64,000 nt of DNA from Akkermansiaceae bacterium UBA956 (GCA_002293145.1 DBCO01000007.1:124001-188000); one strand, 5' to 3'; shown: positions 52,601-61,656, numbered from the stretch's first letter. The notes: generated from the letters alone by a model not told the origin. A program made the numbers and translations.

Positions 52601-54885
52601 TCGGTCGCAATGGCGCACTCTGGGGTGGCATCAGTTTTGAAAATCCCAGTGCTCCCTCTGCCATGGCCCATGCGAAAGTTTCCGGTGCCACCCGTGGTGC
52701 AGACCCGACAAAATATCCCTCTGCGATCTCAGGCCTGAATGCCAACTTGACTCTCGATTTCATGGACATCACGGAAAATGAAGGACCAGTCTTCACGCGT
52801 GGTGGCAGCATCACTCTGCGCGATAGCGTACTTTATAATCCGCACACCGGTGACTGCATCAACGTCAAGCAAGGCCAAGCGGTGACACAGCGTTGCACCT
52901 TCCTCGGCAACAACGCACCTGATACCGATGCGATCGACTACGATGGCGTGCCCAATGGCTTGATTGAAGATTGCAAAATCTATCGTTTTCAAGGATCTAA
53001 CAGTGATGGCATCGATGTCGGCGAAGGCTGCACGAATCTTTTAGTGCAGCGCAACTTGATTTATTATAACTCCGACAAAGGCTTCTCCGTAGGCCAAGCC
53101 TCCACCGTAACGCTACGCAAAAACCTCATCGTCGGCTGCGCACTCGGCGTCGGCATCAAGGACGCTGGCTCAGTCGCGACTATCGACCAAAATACCTTTG
53201 CGGATTGCGATACAGGCGTTGCTGTTTATGAGAAAAACTTTGGCGATGGCGGCGGCGAAGCGATCATCACCAATACCATTATTTCCAAATCCAGCACTCC
53301 GCCAGTAACTGTCGATTCCTTCTCGATCGCATCGGCGTCGTATAGTCTCAGCGATACCTTGCCGATTGCAGGCACGAGCAACGTCGTCGCCGATCCACAA
53401 TTTGTCGATGCGACATTGCTGAACTTTCAATTGAGAAGCACTTCGCCCGCCATCAATTCGGGTGATCCAGCACATGCTTTGGATCTCGATGGCAGCATCG
53501 TTGATCGTGGTGCTCAATATCTTTATACGCCATCGAATTACCCTTATACCATCGGCGAAACTGTCGTGATCAACGAAATCCTAGCCAACTCAGGAACCGC
53601 GAGCGATTGGATTGAGCTTCACAACCGCACCAACCAACCGATGAATGTCGGCGGCTGGTTCCTCAGTGATGATGGCAGCAATCTCAGCAAATATCGCATA
53701 CCTCTTGGCACTATCATCCCTCCTGGCGGCTTCGTGACATTTTTGGAAAATCTCAACTTCGGAGCTGCGAGCATCGATCCGAACAAGATCACTCCATTTG
53801 CTCTCAGTGACGTCGGCGAAACAATTTATCTCAGCTCTGCAATCGACGATGAACTGACCGATTACCAATCGAAAGAAGATTTCGGTCCCTCCTCGGAAGG
53901 CGAGACTCTTGGTTATTACTATAAACCTAGTAGTGACAGCTATAATTTCGTTGCCATGAAAGAAGCAACGCCAAGCTCGATGAACACAGGACCACGCATC
54001 GGGCCGATTGTGATCTCGGAAATCATGTATAATCCTGCTGGCAATGGAGATGCTGAATACATTGAATTGCTCAATGTCAGCAATGCACCCGTTACTTTTT
54101 TCGATGCCATCAAAGGCCGGGCTTGGCGCATCAGTGACGGCATCGACTTTGAGTTTCCCTCGGATATTTCGCCAAGCGTGCCCTTGACTCTGAATCCAGG
54201 CCAACGTGCTGTTCTCACCAAAAATTTGGTGCGTTTCACCACATCATTTGGGGCTATATCAGCTCCAGCTACGCCAGTGTTTGAGTGGGGAACCGGCAGT
54301 CTTAATAATGGCGGCGAGACACTTCAATTGGACAAACCTGGCGGAGTCGATGGTCTCAATGTTTTGCAATACGTCCGAGTCGACCGAGTCAACTTCGATG
54401 ACGCTAGCCCATGGCCAACATCGCCTGATGGCTCTGGTCCTTCACTCAATAAAATATCGGAAAACGACTACGGTAACGATTCTATCAATTGGCAAGCACT
54501 CGCTGGCACCCCTGGAGGCATCGCCAGTGGTTCACGCTTCGCAAGCTGGGCTGTGACGAACAACGCAGGTGCTGCCAATGATGATCCTGACGGCGATGGG
54601 ATCAACAACCTCATGGAATACGCGATGGGCTCAGATCCTAATGCGCCCAGCACATTGAATCTGCCGACGATGGGGCTGAATGGCGATGCTTGTAGCATCA
54701 GTTACCCCGTCAACACAGCCGTCAACGACGTGAACTACTATCTCGAAACTTCGATTGATCTTAGCAATTGGATGCGTGTCGATGCCGTGCCCACGCAGCT
54801 CAGTTCCGGAATACAAACACGCATCTATCAGGATTACAAAACAGATTCTCACAAGTTTTATCGTCTGAGTGTTGAACAAAAATAA
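49633..54885 (+). CDS. Giant secreted CotH/lamin-tail/beta-helix surface protein
   Basis: This 1750-residue protein starts at the ATG at 49633 with signal peptide MKIFALTFLSIAYCVAHAQ. In order: a lamin-tail domain (QINEIMASN, PDWIELKN), a beta-sandwich region, and a chitobiase-C-like Ig domain (EIRYTLDGSNPKSS). A CotH domain follows (RIGGENNWVHPQKAMNL, YGLHDLRERWDE, WFLTDMDRTLS), then an InlB-type repeat (SGWIGVTGG). A right-handed beta-helix comes next (about residues 930–1240), then two more lamin-tail domains, then the C-terminal module DDPDGDGINNLMEYAMG. CotH domains can be atypical protein kinases; the Asp-rich DMD motif is present. Verrucomicrobial and planctomycete homologues are large surface proteins of unknown role. 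The next gene is convergent and a terminator follows. Confidence 0.88.
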   Translation: MKIFALTFLSIAYCVAHAQVQINEIMASNTRSFPDVVDFEDYPDWIELKNTGGTVASLENYFLSDDPTNPYKWSFPASASIPANGQLMIMADGYDAIPGQSFPRGYWPWRNFTTERYHTNFSLAAAGETLTLTQATGISSTTLVSSAVGTPENAATWSYLDNGSDQSTQWRVRVFDDSTWLSGKSELGYGDSPNTPVSFGPSSSNKFITTYFRHSFAVADPSAYQGLTLNLLVDDGAVVYLNGAEVVRRNMPIGTITHQTLATTAVGGAAENTFYPYSIPANLLVAGTNVIAVEVHQSNGSSSDLSLDVSLVATSITGGTLVDTVTYTQQVSDVSYGRDATTPSQWKQFAESTPNAENTTSVVDNVRDTGNNVSVSPSGGVYASDQTVTLTTSSGEIRYTLDGSNPKSSSLLYLNPLEFSATTILRAACFEAGKATGQIVTQTYFIGESQGTLPYVSVVADPETLFGNTIGIYLNTHEPLVSSTTFSALGARDVYKGKDAPGHIEFFAPGGTGKFSANVGIRIGGENNWVHPQKAMNLAVRGKYGSDEIKYDLFPGSKNALHTGIALRDGGDRWANEMLRDAIWARIAKGYLNVDTADFRPVIVFVNGSYYGLHDLRERWDEMWFSQKYHVNSDDVDHLLYGHITSGDVTLGVDKGDADDWLEFMAFINSADLTVQANWDYVESKIDVESFMDFVISESYGNNTSWYHNREFWKQKKAGARWKWFLTDMDRTLSTTTSGILAAMLVDEDVLVRLKVNTAFKRRLAQRYSAHMASTFTVARTHAIWDQVDAEISATEVSRHQTRWAPRGMTSDTRAAGIAGSKTYATTRAGNAHSEIATQLSMSTAVNFTLQITGSGTVQVQGVPVEASTFKMFPNAPFTLSAIPAPGYAFSGWIGVTGGENTSLTITGASTVEAIFVPSNETLIGGTLAEDTTLSASASPYVIIDDLIVPSGMTLTVSAGVEIRMNPERNIRVMGSLQVNGTAAQKVNIVGRNGALWGGISFENPSAPSAMAHAKVSGATRGADPTKYPSAISGLNANLTLDFMDITENEGPVFTRGGSITLRDSVLYNPHTGDCINVKQGQAVTQRCTFLGNNAPDTDAIDYDGVPNGLIEDCKIYRFQGSNSDGIDVGEGCTNLLVQRNLIYYNSDKGFSVGQASTVTLRKNLIVGCALGVGIKDAGSVATIDQNTFADCDTGVAVYEKNFGDGGGEAIITNTIISKSSTPPVTVDSFSIASASYSLSDTLPIAGTSNVVADPQFVDATLLNFQLRSTSPAINSGDPAHALDLDGSIVDRGAQYLYTPSNYPYTIGETVVINEILANSGTASDWIELHNRTNQPMNVGGWFLSDDGSNLSKYRIPLGTIIPPGGFVTFLENLNFGAASIDPNKITPFALSDVGETIYLSSAIDDELTDYQSKEDFGPSSEGETLGYYYKPSSDSYNFVAMKEATPSSMNTGPRIGPIVISEIMYNPAGNGDAEYIELLNVSNAPVTFFDAIKGRAWRISDGIDFEFPSDISPSVPLTLNPGQRAVLTKNLVRFTTSFGAISAPATPVFEWGTGSLNNGGETLQLDKPGGVDGLNVLQYVRVDRVNFDDASPWPTSPDGSGPSLNKISENDYGNDSINWQALAGTPGGIASGSRFASWAVTNNAGAANDDPDGDGINNLMEYAMGSDPNAPSTLNLPTMGLNGDACSISYPVNTAVNDVNYYLETSIDLSNWMRVDAVPTQLSSGIQTRIYQDYKTDSHKFYRLSVEQK

Positions 54886-54913
54886 TTCGCAATCAGCATT
54901 ACTAGTCTAACGA

Positions 54914-54953
54914 AAAACGCCTGTGATTTCAGCGGATTGCAGGTGTTTTTTTT
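54914..54953. terminator. Bidirectional Rho-independent terminator
   Basis: AACGCCTG (54916–54923) pairs with CAGGTGTT (54940–54947) with one G–U pair and a 16-base loop. The hairpin is followed by T residues on the plus strand and, because A residues precede the stem, by five T residues on the minus strand. It lies between the convergent CotH gene and the aldehyde dehydrogenase gene. Confidence 0.82.
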
Positions 54954-54974
54954 CGAAACGATTATTCGGATCAA

Positions 54975-56534
54975 TTAGGCACGTTTGCCATTGATCATTT
55001 GGGGGATCTTCAGTGGATTGCTATCCTTGAGTTCGTCAGGAAGCAAAGCTTGCGGGCAATTTTGCCAAGCCACGGCGCGGGTGAAACGCAATACGGCCAT
55101 GGTACCGACGCTAGTACTGCGACCATCCGAGGTAGACGGGTAGGGGCCCCCATGCACCATGGTGCTGCAAACTTCTACGCCGGTAGGATAGCCGTTGAAA
55201 ATCAATCGACCAGCCTTGCGCTCGATAATTTCTAACAATTCTGGAGTTTGTGTTAAATCGTCGTCCGTTCCAAAAATCGATGCCGTGAGCTGGCCTTCGA
55301 GAGTTTTGGCTGCGGCAGTGATTTCGTCCAGGCTACCGATTACGATCAGACTTGCTGGGCCGAACATTTCATGAGTGAGCGCAGGCGATTGCAGAAACGT
55401 TTGTGCACTGCACACAAAGAACATCGGCGAGCCTTGTCCCTGATTCGTGCTGACTTCACTAGCAAATTGCGTCACACCTTGGTGGCGTGAAGTGGCAGCG
55501 GTAGCATCGCGGTATGCTAGACAAATACCCGCATTCAGCATCACGCCTGGTGCTGCATTTTTGATGTGCTTTTCTAGAGCATTAAGAAATGCCTGTTGTG
55601 ATCCCTCGGGCACAAATACCAAGCCGGGATTAGTGCAGAACTGACCTACGCCCATGGTGAGGGACTGGGAAAACCCTTCTGCTAGAGCGTTTGCTTTTTC
55701 GCCTAACACCCCCGGCAGCATCACCACAGGATTGATCGAGCTCATTTCTGCATAAACAGGGATTGGCTCAGGACGCGCGGCGGCGGCATCCATCAATGCA
55801 CGACCACCGGTACGCGAACCTGTAAAGCCGACGGCTTTGATTTCAGGATGGGTAACTAGTGTCATACCGACATCGCGTCCACTACCGTAGAGAACGGAAA
55901 ATACTCCATTGGGCATGTTGCATTTCTGTGCAGCGCGGATTACCGCCTCAGCAACCAATTCAGCAGTGCCCGGATGGGACGAATGCGCTTTGACAATCAC
56001 AGGACAACCCGCGGCCAGCGCCGATGCGGTATCGCCACCAGCGACGGAAAACGCTAAGGGGAAATTTGACGCGCAAAATACGACGACGGGTCCAAGAGGA
56101 CGAAGCATCGAGCGAATGTCAGCCTTCGGCAGCGGTGCTCGATCGGGAATGGCGGTTTCGATGCGGGCATCCAACCAAGAACCATCATCCAGCATCGTTG
56201 CAAACATGCGCAGCTGTCCAACGGTCCGGCCAGTTTCTCCGCGCAAGCGGGCCTCGGGCAATCCTGACTCCGCAGTGCCGCGTGCCGCCAGAGCATCGGC
56301 TGATTCTTCGATTTCCTCGGCGATACTGCGCAAAAATTCAGCACGCTGGGCGGCACTCGTTTTGCGATACGCGGGAAAGGCGCTTGCTGCCAATTGCACG
56401 GCACTTTCCACTTCCTCAGCTGATGGCGCAGCATAGCCGGGCTCCATCACTTCTTGGGTGGAGGGATTGATGGCATGTGATTTCGGGCCAGCGAGACTGC
56501 CGCGTGTGTATCCTATGAATGATGCTCCTGTCAT
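54975..56534 (-). CDS. Aldehyde dehydrogenase, 2,5-dioxovalerate (alpha-ketoglutarate semialdehyde) dehydrogenase type
   Basis: This 519-residue NAD(P)-dependent enzyme starts at the ATG at 56534 (MTGASFIGYT). NPSTQEVMEPGYAAPSAEEV opens the substrate region. ASNFPLAFSVAGGDTASALA and CPVIVKAHSSHPGT form the cofactor pocket. FTGSRTGGRALMD, AEMSSINPVVM (catalytic Glu) and GVGQFCTNPGLVFVPEG (nucleophilic Cys) complete the active site. These variants are those of the ketoglutarate-semialdehyde dehydrogenase subgroup, the last step of oxidative pentose, uronate or hydroxyproline breakdown to 2-oxoglutarate. The upstream pathway enzymes are not in the window. A TTG at 56585 is in frame but is part of the -35 box. 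Confidence 0.88.
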   Translation of the reverse strand: MTGASFIGYTRGSLAGPKSHAINPSTQEVMEPGYAAPSAEEVESAVQLAASAFPAYRKTSAAQRAEFLRSIAEEIEESADALAARGTAESGLPEARLRGETGRTVGQLRMFATMLDDGSWLDARIETAIPDRAPLPKADIRSMLRPLGPVVVFCASNFPLAFSVAGGDTASALAAGCPVIVKAHSSHPGTAELVAEAVIRAAQKCNMPNGVFSVLYGSGRDVGMTLVTHPEIKAVGFTGSRTGGRALMDAAAARPEPIPVYAEMSSINPVVMLPGVLGEKANALAEGFSQSLTMGVGQFCTNPGLVFVPEGSQQAFLNALEKHIKNAAPGVMLNAGICLAYRDATAATSRHQGVTQFASEVSTNQGQGSPMFFVCSAQTFLQSPALTHEMFGPASLIVIGSLDEITAAAKTLEGQLTASIFGTDDDLTQTPELLEIIERKAGRLIFNGYPTGVEVCSTMVHGGPYPSTSDGRSTSVGTMAVLRFTRAVAWQNCPQALLPDELKDSNPLKIPQMINGKRA

Positions 56535-56556
56535 GTGTGTGATTGGTGTGCACAGA

Positions 56557-56585
56557 GCGCTAGCGTAGCGAGTCGCATTTGGCAA
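56557..56585 (-). promoter_or_regulatory. Promoter of the aldehyde dehydrogenase gene
   Basis: On the minus strand TTGCCA (56585–56580) and TAGCGC (56562–56557) are 17 bases apart, with the ATG 22 bases after the -10 box, so a short leader is predicted. The -35 TTG is in frame with the gene. Confidence 0.4.
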
Positions 56586-56662
56586 GCATGCGTCTGAGCT
56601 TTTATTGATTGGACAGCTTTCAGGTCCAGCATACTTGAAAAATAACCCGCAGCCGATCTTTC

Positions 56663-56692
56663 TTGACTGTTCCTCCGAAATGCGACCATTAT
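56663..56692 (+). promoter_or_regulatory. Promoter of the small secreted protein gene, leaderless geometry
   Basis: TTGACT (56663–56668) and CATTAT (56687–56692) are 18 bases apart; the -10 box ends 6 bases before the ATG at 56699. The TTG of the -35 box is in frame with the gene. Confidence 0.45.
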
Positions 56693-56698
56693 TGGTCT

Positions 56699-57142
56699 AT
56701 GAAAACATCCATGAAAGTGATTTTTTTGTTCATAGCCTGCAACGGAGTTGTTTTTGCCGGTTTCAGTGAGCGCAAGCTGGAGAGCGCTAAGCGTTCGGCG
56801 GAAAAGACTGGTAAAGCGATCGCCTTTGTATTTTACGAGGATTTCACTAGCTACCAAGAGCCGCAAGAAATCACCGCAGCATCGGCCCGTAACTCAGCCG
56901 CGAAAAAAGCCATACCACGCGCAGATGTTGTGCTTGTCGAGATTAACAAGGGCGATAAAGATGTCGATAAGCTTCCTGAGTGCATCGAGCCCGACGGTAA
57001 GTTTCCCCGTGTGGTGATAACCGATGCAGCCTGCAAAAGCGTGATCATTTCCTATGATGGTGCTCCTGATCGCGAGAAAACCAAGGAGATCGAGGGAAAA
57101 GTGAGCGCAGCATTGGCCAAGGAGGCCGAGAAGAAGAATTAA
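56699..57142 (+). CDS. Small secreted protein of unknown function, thioredoxin-like layout
   Basis: This is a 147-residue protein with a signal peptide (MKTSMKVIFLFIACNGVVFA). The mature part is rich in Lys and Glu. A strand–helix order resembles a thioredoxin fold without active-site cysteines: IAFVFYEDF as the first core strand, ADVVLVEINKGD as the second, FPRVVITDA at the cis-proline position, then a C-terminal helix. I do not recognise the family. It might be a degenerate thioredoxin-fold chaperone-like protein. The gene overlaps the convergent SLC13 gene by four bases. Confidence 0.7.
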   Translation: MKTSMKVIFLFIACNGVVFAGFSERKLESAKRSAEKTGKAIAFVFYEDFTSYQEPQEITAASARNSAAKKAIPRADVVLVEINKGDKDVDKLPECIEPDGKFPRVVITDAACKSVIISYDGAPDREKTKEIEGKVSAALAKEAEKKN

Positions 57143-58938
57143 AAACTCCAGACTAACGGGATGATCACCGAGGCGAGAATCCACGAGATGATGTTCATCG
57201 GTAATCCCACTCGAATGAAGTCTGTAAACTTATAACCTCCAGGGCCGTAGACCATCATGTGCGTTTGGTAGCCCATCGGCAACATGAATGCTGTCGAGGC
57301 ACCGATGCATATTCCAATGATGAACGGAGTGGGGCTCAGTTCGAGGCCGTGAGCCAGATTGACAACAATCGGCACCATCATCAGCGCTGTCGCATTGTTC
57401 GACAAAACCTCAGTGAGACCGATTGTGAGAAGAATAATCACGGAGAGAGCCACGTAGGGAAGTAGTTCGGGGCTGGCAACAGCCTTGACTCCTGCGACAA
57501 ATCCATCTGCAAGCCATTTTGCTGTGCCTGTTTTGTCCATTGCCATGCCGAGCGCCAGCATCCCATAAAGCATGAAGATGATGGGCCAATCGACTCCAGC
57601 ATAGGCATCACGCATGGAGATGATCCGCAGCCACAAGATCAAAACGGCTCCGATCAAGCTCGCAATGTGCATCGGGACGTGCGAGGAAAATATTGTCACG
57701 CTCAGCACTACTCCTAACAGAATTGCCCAGGTCAACGTTGCTTGCGAGTAAAATCCTGGTGATGGATTGTTGTCGGCGCGATCTGTGAGCACGAAGTTGT
57801 GGCTATCCTGCAAGCTTTTCAGGTTGTTGCGCGGCGTCAAGACAAGCAAGGTGTCGCCGTGATCGATCTCGGTTCTGGCGAGTCGCTCGGTGATGTTTTT
57901 GCCATTGCGATGCACGGCTAGCACCACGCTGTTGTAGCGCTGACGGAAGTCGGTTTCGGCCAGCGTACGATTGCACATATCAGATTCTTCCGTGACCACC
58001 AACTCGGTGATTACACCCTCAATTTTGGAAAGTGTTTGAATGCCTAAATCGGGCAGCAATTGCTCGACGCTACTGCCTCTGTTTCTTTTGCCATGGATGC
58101 CGATGAGGAAGCGATCATTTGCCTCGATGGTAATCTGATTCACGGGCGTCATCATGCGCTCACCATTGCGGCGGATTTCCATCATGTGAATGCCCGAGCT
58201 GGGATTGTAGAGAGGGCTATCTAACAAACGCTGGCCGACCAAACTCGACTGCTTTTCAATGAGGATATGAAACAGTGGGGTCGAACGTTGCTTGTCATCG
58301 AGCACGCCGATCACCGAGGATCGATTGGGCAAAAGCTTGGGGCCAAGAATGGTCAGGTAGGCAATGCCAACAACACTGAGAGGAACGCCAATGGCTGCCA
58401 ATTCAAACATGCTGAGTGGCGGCAAGTTGTAATTTTTTAAGGCACCACTCACGACGATATTGGTGGATGTGCCGATCAAGGTGCAGCAACCACCCATGAT
58501 CGAGGCATAGGAGAGGGGAATCAAGAGCTTGGAAGCAGAGATTTCTTTGCTGCGGGCTAGGCCGAGAGCAACAGGAAGCATGATTGCGACGATCGCCGTA
58601 TTGTTCATGAAGGCACTGGCGAAAACTGTAAAAGTGCAGAAAATCAACATCGTTGAACGGAGGCCGCCGCTGGTCATGCTTTTAATTAATGTCGAGATTT
58701 GCAATACTCCGCCCGATTTTTCAAGGGCCGTTCCAATGATGAATAGCGCACCAATGGTCAAAGGTGCCTCATTTTTGAAAACGTCTAAGACTTCTTTGTC
58801 GGATACGAGGCCAAAAAGAACGGTGCAGCAGAGAACGGTGAGCGCAATAAGATCCGCGGGCGCGACTTCTTTCAGAAACGCAAAAAGGGTCAAGGCAATC
58901 AAAACGAGGGTGATGATCATTTGGGTTGAAACTTCCAT
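57139..58938 (-). CDS. SLC13/DASS-type transporter with central TrkA-C (RCK_C) domains
   Basis: This is a 599-residue integral membrane protein. N-terminal helices include the family signature LIPLSYASIMGGCCTLIGTS, whose repeat is NNATALMMVPIVVNLAHG near the C-terminus. Between the two membrane halves (about residues 205–390) is a soluble region with two RCK_C-type domains (LFHILIEKQSSLVGQRLLDS and ITELVVTEESDMCNRTLAET), which in this class likely bind a nucleotide or the transported anion to gate transport. Members move sulfate, dicarboxylates or other anions with Na+. It is unrelated in layout to the edge-cut DASS gene at 1–496, which lacks such domains in its visible part. Confidence 0.9.
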   Translation of the reverse strand: MEVSTQMIITLVLIALTLFAFLKEVAPADLIALTVLCCTVLFGLVSDKEVLDVFKNEAPLTIGALFIIGTALEKSGGVLQISTLIKSMTSGGLRSTMLIFCTFTVFASAFMNNTAIVAIMLPVALGLARSKEISASKLLIPLSYASIMGGCCTLIGTSTNIVVSGALKNYNLPPLSMFELAAIGVPLSVVGIAYLTILGPKLLPNRSSVIGVLDDKQRSTPLFHILIEKQSSLVGQRLLDSPLYNPSSGIHMMEIRRNGERMMTPVNQITIEANDRFLIGIHGKRNRGSSVEQLLPDLGIQTLSKIEGVITELVVTEESDMCNRTLAETDFRQRYNSVVLAVHRNGKNITERLARTEIDHGDTLLVLTPRNNLKSLQDSHNFVLTDRADNNPSPGFYSQATLTWAILLGVVLSVTIFSSHVPMHIASLIGAVLILWLRIISMRDAYAGVDWPIIFMLYGMLALGMAMDKTGTAKWLADGFVAGVKAVASPELLPYVALSVIILLTIGLTEVLSNNATALMMVPIVVNLAHGLELSPTPFIIGICIGASTAFMLPMGYQTHMMVYGPGGYKFTDFIRVGLPMNIISWILASVIIPLVWSF

Positions 58939-58947
58939 TGCGCCGCT

Positions 58948-58975
58948 GTTTTAGCTATTTCGCAAGAAAACACAA
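58948..58975 (-). promoter_or_regulatory. Candidate promoter of the SLC13 transporter gene
   Basis: On the minus strand TTGTGT (58975–58970) and TAAAAC (58953–58948) are 16 bases apart; the -10 box ends 9 bases before the ATG at 58938. Confidence 0.33.
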
Positions 58976-59015
58976 GCTTAACTGCTGACATGCAATAAGC
59001 GAGCACGAGGGGACC

Positions 59016-61619
59016 TCACTGAGGAAAATTCGCTGATTGGAAGCGAAAAAATTGCTCTTTGAGAAGTTCTTGAGAAGGGTCTGCGGCGATCGCCTTGCGC
59101 GACCATTCGACGGCTTTTGCACGATCACGACGCGCAAACCAGATCTCGGCCATGGTGTCGAGGTAGGCGGCTTGGTTTGGTCGTAGCTCAAGCGCGATTT
59201 TCGATTGCTGCTCTGCGTCATCGAGGCGTCTCAAGCTCCGGCAGGCGAGCCAGGCGGCAGAGTTGTGAATGTTGTCGTCCTGGGGGAAGCGCTTGGCGAT
59301 GGACATCATCTCTTGCCATGATTCTTCAAACCATGAATCGTGTTCTTTGAGTAGACGATTTTTCCGCAAGTTAGGAAAAAACTCATCGGCGAGCGAGGCA
59401 TCAGCGATCATACTTTGGTGGCAGGCGCGCAGGATTTTCATCGCAAGTTCACGGTCTTTGGCGAGCAAGGCAAAACCTTGTGCCATTTGTGCTTTGTTGC
59501 TGTAGCGGTGGGTGAGCGTGAGGTAGCCCGAATTTTGATTGCTAATCATCGATAGCAGAAATGCTTGGTAGTAGGCCTGGGCTTGTTGGTATTTTCCTTC
59601 CAATAAAAATTGATCGGCGAGAGTGAACACATTGTTAATCCATGCTTGATCAGTTCGCGAGCAATTCAGGTGTTTGATGCGCCATTGATCTGCAAGCTCA
59701 TGAACACCAAGAGTTTGGTAGATTGCCGAGTTCATGAACATCATGTTACTATCGCCCATGACGAGGAAGTCCATCAAACGCTCTTGTTCTGCTGCTTCTT
59801 CTCGCTTGCCAGCTTTGTGCAAGCAGGCTGCTGCCCAGCTAATGTATTCGATGTCATCAGGCCTCGTTTTAGCATGTTCTAACCACTGTGCAGCGGCCTC
59901 CTCCCAGCGTTCTTGTTCCATCAGCTCACGAGTATCAGGCTCATGATTTTCTTTTTCTAACCATGCTGAATAGCGCGTGACCTGGGTATGGGTAGCGAGG
60001 AGGAGCAGTAAACGGCGACTTGCTTCTTGGTCCTCTTTTTTCGCTTTTTGGAAATGCCTTTCGAGGGTTTGTTCCAGCTTCTCCAGACCTTGGTCGGAGA
60101 TCGGAATGATGCGGAAGAGTTGCAGGGTCCTGCGGAAAACATCAAACTTGGTTTCTTCAGGATGGAGCTCGGAGAGGAGGTCAAACCATTTTTGGTAGCC
60201 GGGATTGGGGCTGTCGGCCAAGCCAAATGCACGCTCGATCATGGAGCCCCAGCGCTCGGCATTTTCCTCGGCGAAACTTTCGGCTACGAGAATAGCGGAT
60301 TCGGGAGCTTGTGCGCTGTCCAAGTGTGGGGAAAAGCAGCTATCGACTAATGCGAGGAAGCTATCGCTATCATCTTCGGCAAGTTCGAGCATTTTGGGAA
60401 CGAACACATTTTTAATCGGGTCCATGATGTCGCGGCGTTCGAGGAAATCGAGCACCAGCGGGATGGAGTTCATGCCGTAGTCCATTTCGCCGCGGAGGAT
60501 CTGATCCATTGCTTTATTGAGCCATGCGTGGTAGTCGGGGTCTTGAGGATCGAGTTCGAGCGCTTTGAGCGCTTCGTCGATTTTTTCGGTTGAGACGTAT
60601 AGCGTAAAGATATCACTGGGATTGATCAGCTTTACGGCTTTATCGACGGATTTAATTTCACCGAGTGCGTTTAGGGCGTTGATTGCAGACCAACGCCGAG
60701 TGTTGTCGTCGCCCTTGAGGGCGGCTTTGGTGAGAGTGTTGAGGCGCTCCGAGACATCAGCTTTGGGATTTTTGCTGCGCATCTCGCTGATTTGCTGGTA
60801 GGTGGCGACAAGCTCAGAATGCTCCGCAGAGGAATTTTCAGAATACCAACGTAGCCATTGCTCTGGTCGGCCTTCGAGTAGTTCCATCGACGCATGCAGG
60901 GCGGTGAAGTCATTTTTTTCCGCGAATTCAGCGATGGCTTGGCGATTGCCCTGGGCGCGAAGCAAGGCGAGGTGGTAGTCGAGTTGCTCGCGATCGGGCT
61001 TTTTGCTCACTTTCGCGATTTCTTGATCCAATCGTCCCTCAGCGCGTGCGAGCCATGCCAAAGCGATGCGATTTTGTGGATCATCTTGAAATTCCTGCAG
61101 AGTTTTTTTTGCCTCCTCGGGCTTGCCAGCGAGAACCGAGGCGCGCGCCGATAGAATGGCCAAGCCGCGAACGGAATTCCGCGTCCGCAGTTTCATGGAC
61201 TCGTCTTTTTCGCTCCGAAACAGCAGCAATGCCAGGCGGTATTCACGCATTTTGACCAGTGAAGCGTAGGCATCTTTTTTTTGATCTTCGGTGAGTTGCG
61301 GAAAGCGCTCAGTGAGTTTGATGATCTCCTCTGGCGTCTCTGGTGTGAGACCCCAGTGCAGGTAGCGTAGAATTTTTGTAGCGCGCAAGGCTGGCTCTGG
61401 CTCACCTTGGTCGACAACATTTTGTAATTCTGGCACGATCGATGGGCCCAATTTCCAAAGCTTTTTTTCGGCGGCTAAACGTTTGCTGTGTCGATCACTC
61501 GATAGCTCTCGAATCAACTCTGCACTGGACTCTTGCGCACTAGATTCTTGCGCACGGGCGAATGAAACGATCAATGAACCGAGAAGCAAGGCTGTGATGG
61601 AGCATAGTGTGCGCAACAT
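59016..61619 (-). CDS. Exported HEAT/TPR-repeat protein
   Basis: This 867-residue protein starts at the ATG at 61619 with signal peptide MLRTLCSITALLLGSLIVSF, cleaved near ARAQ. The first part resembles the HEAT-like repeat common in planctomycete and verrucomicrobial proteins (ELIRELSSDRHSKRLAAEKK, LRATKILRYL). The remainder is all-helical TPR-like: GKPEEAKKTLQEF, YLDTMAEIWFARRDRAKAVE near the end is the clearest repeat. No catalytic motif is visible. It probably forms a periplasmic protein-interaction scaffold. It begins 77 bases after the end of mnmE on the same strand and appears to have its own promoter. Confidence 0.75.
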   Translation of the reverse strand: MLRTLCSITALLLGSLIVSFARAQESSAQESSAELIRELSSDRHSKRLAAEKKLWKLGPSIVPELQNVVDQGEPEPALRATKILRYLHWGLTPETPEEIIKLTERFPQLTEDQKKDAYASLVKMREYRLALLLFRSEKDESMKLRTRNSVRGLAILSARASVLAGKPEEAKKTLQEFQDDPQNRIALAWLARAEGRLDQEIAKVSKKPDREQLDYHLALLRAQGNRQAIAEFAEKNDFTALHASMELLEGRPEQWLRWYSENSSAEHSELVATYQQISEMRSKNPKADVSERLNTLTKAALKGDDNTRRWSAINALNALGEIKSVDKAVKLINPSDIFTLYVSTEKIDEALKALELDPQDPDYHAWLNKAMDQILRGEMDYGMNSIPLVLDFLERRDIMDPIKNVFVPKMLELAEDDSDSFLALVDSCFSPHLDSAQAPESAILVAESFAEENAERWGSMIERAFGLADSPNPGYQKWFDLLSELHPEETKFDVFRRTLQLFRIIPISDQGLEKLEQTLERHFQKAKKEDQEASRRLLLLLATHTQVTRYSAWLEKENHEPDTRELMEQERWEEAAAQWLEHAKTRPDDIEYISWAAACLHKAGKREEAAEQERLMDFLVMGDSNMMFMNSAIYQTLGVHELADQWRIKHLNCSRTDQAWINNVFTLADQFLLEGKYQQAQAYYQAFLLSMISNQNSGYLTLTHRYSNKAQMAQGFALLAKDRELAMKILRACHQSMIADASLADEFFPNLRKNRLLKEHDSWFEESWQEMMSIAKRFPQDDNIHNSAAWLACRSLRRLDDAEQQSKIALELRPNQAAYLDTMAEIWFARRDRAKAVEWSRKAIAADPSQELLKEQFFRFQSANFPQ

Positions 61620-61627
61620 TGTGTTTG

Positions 61628-61656
61628 TATTTTCTGTTGTAATTACGGAAATGCAA
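61628..61656 (-). promoter_or_regulatory. Candidate promoter of the HEAT/TPR protein gene
   Basis: On the minus strand TTGCAT (61656–61651) and AAAATA (61633–61628) are 17 bases apart; the -10 box ends 8 bases before the ATG at 61619. Confidence 0.3.
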
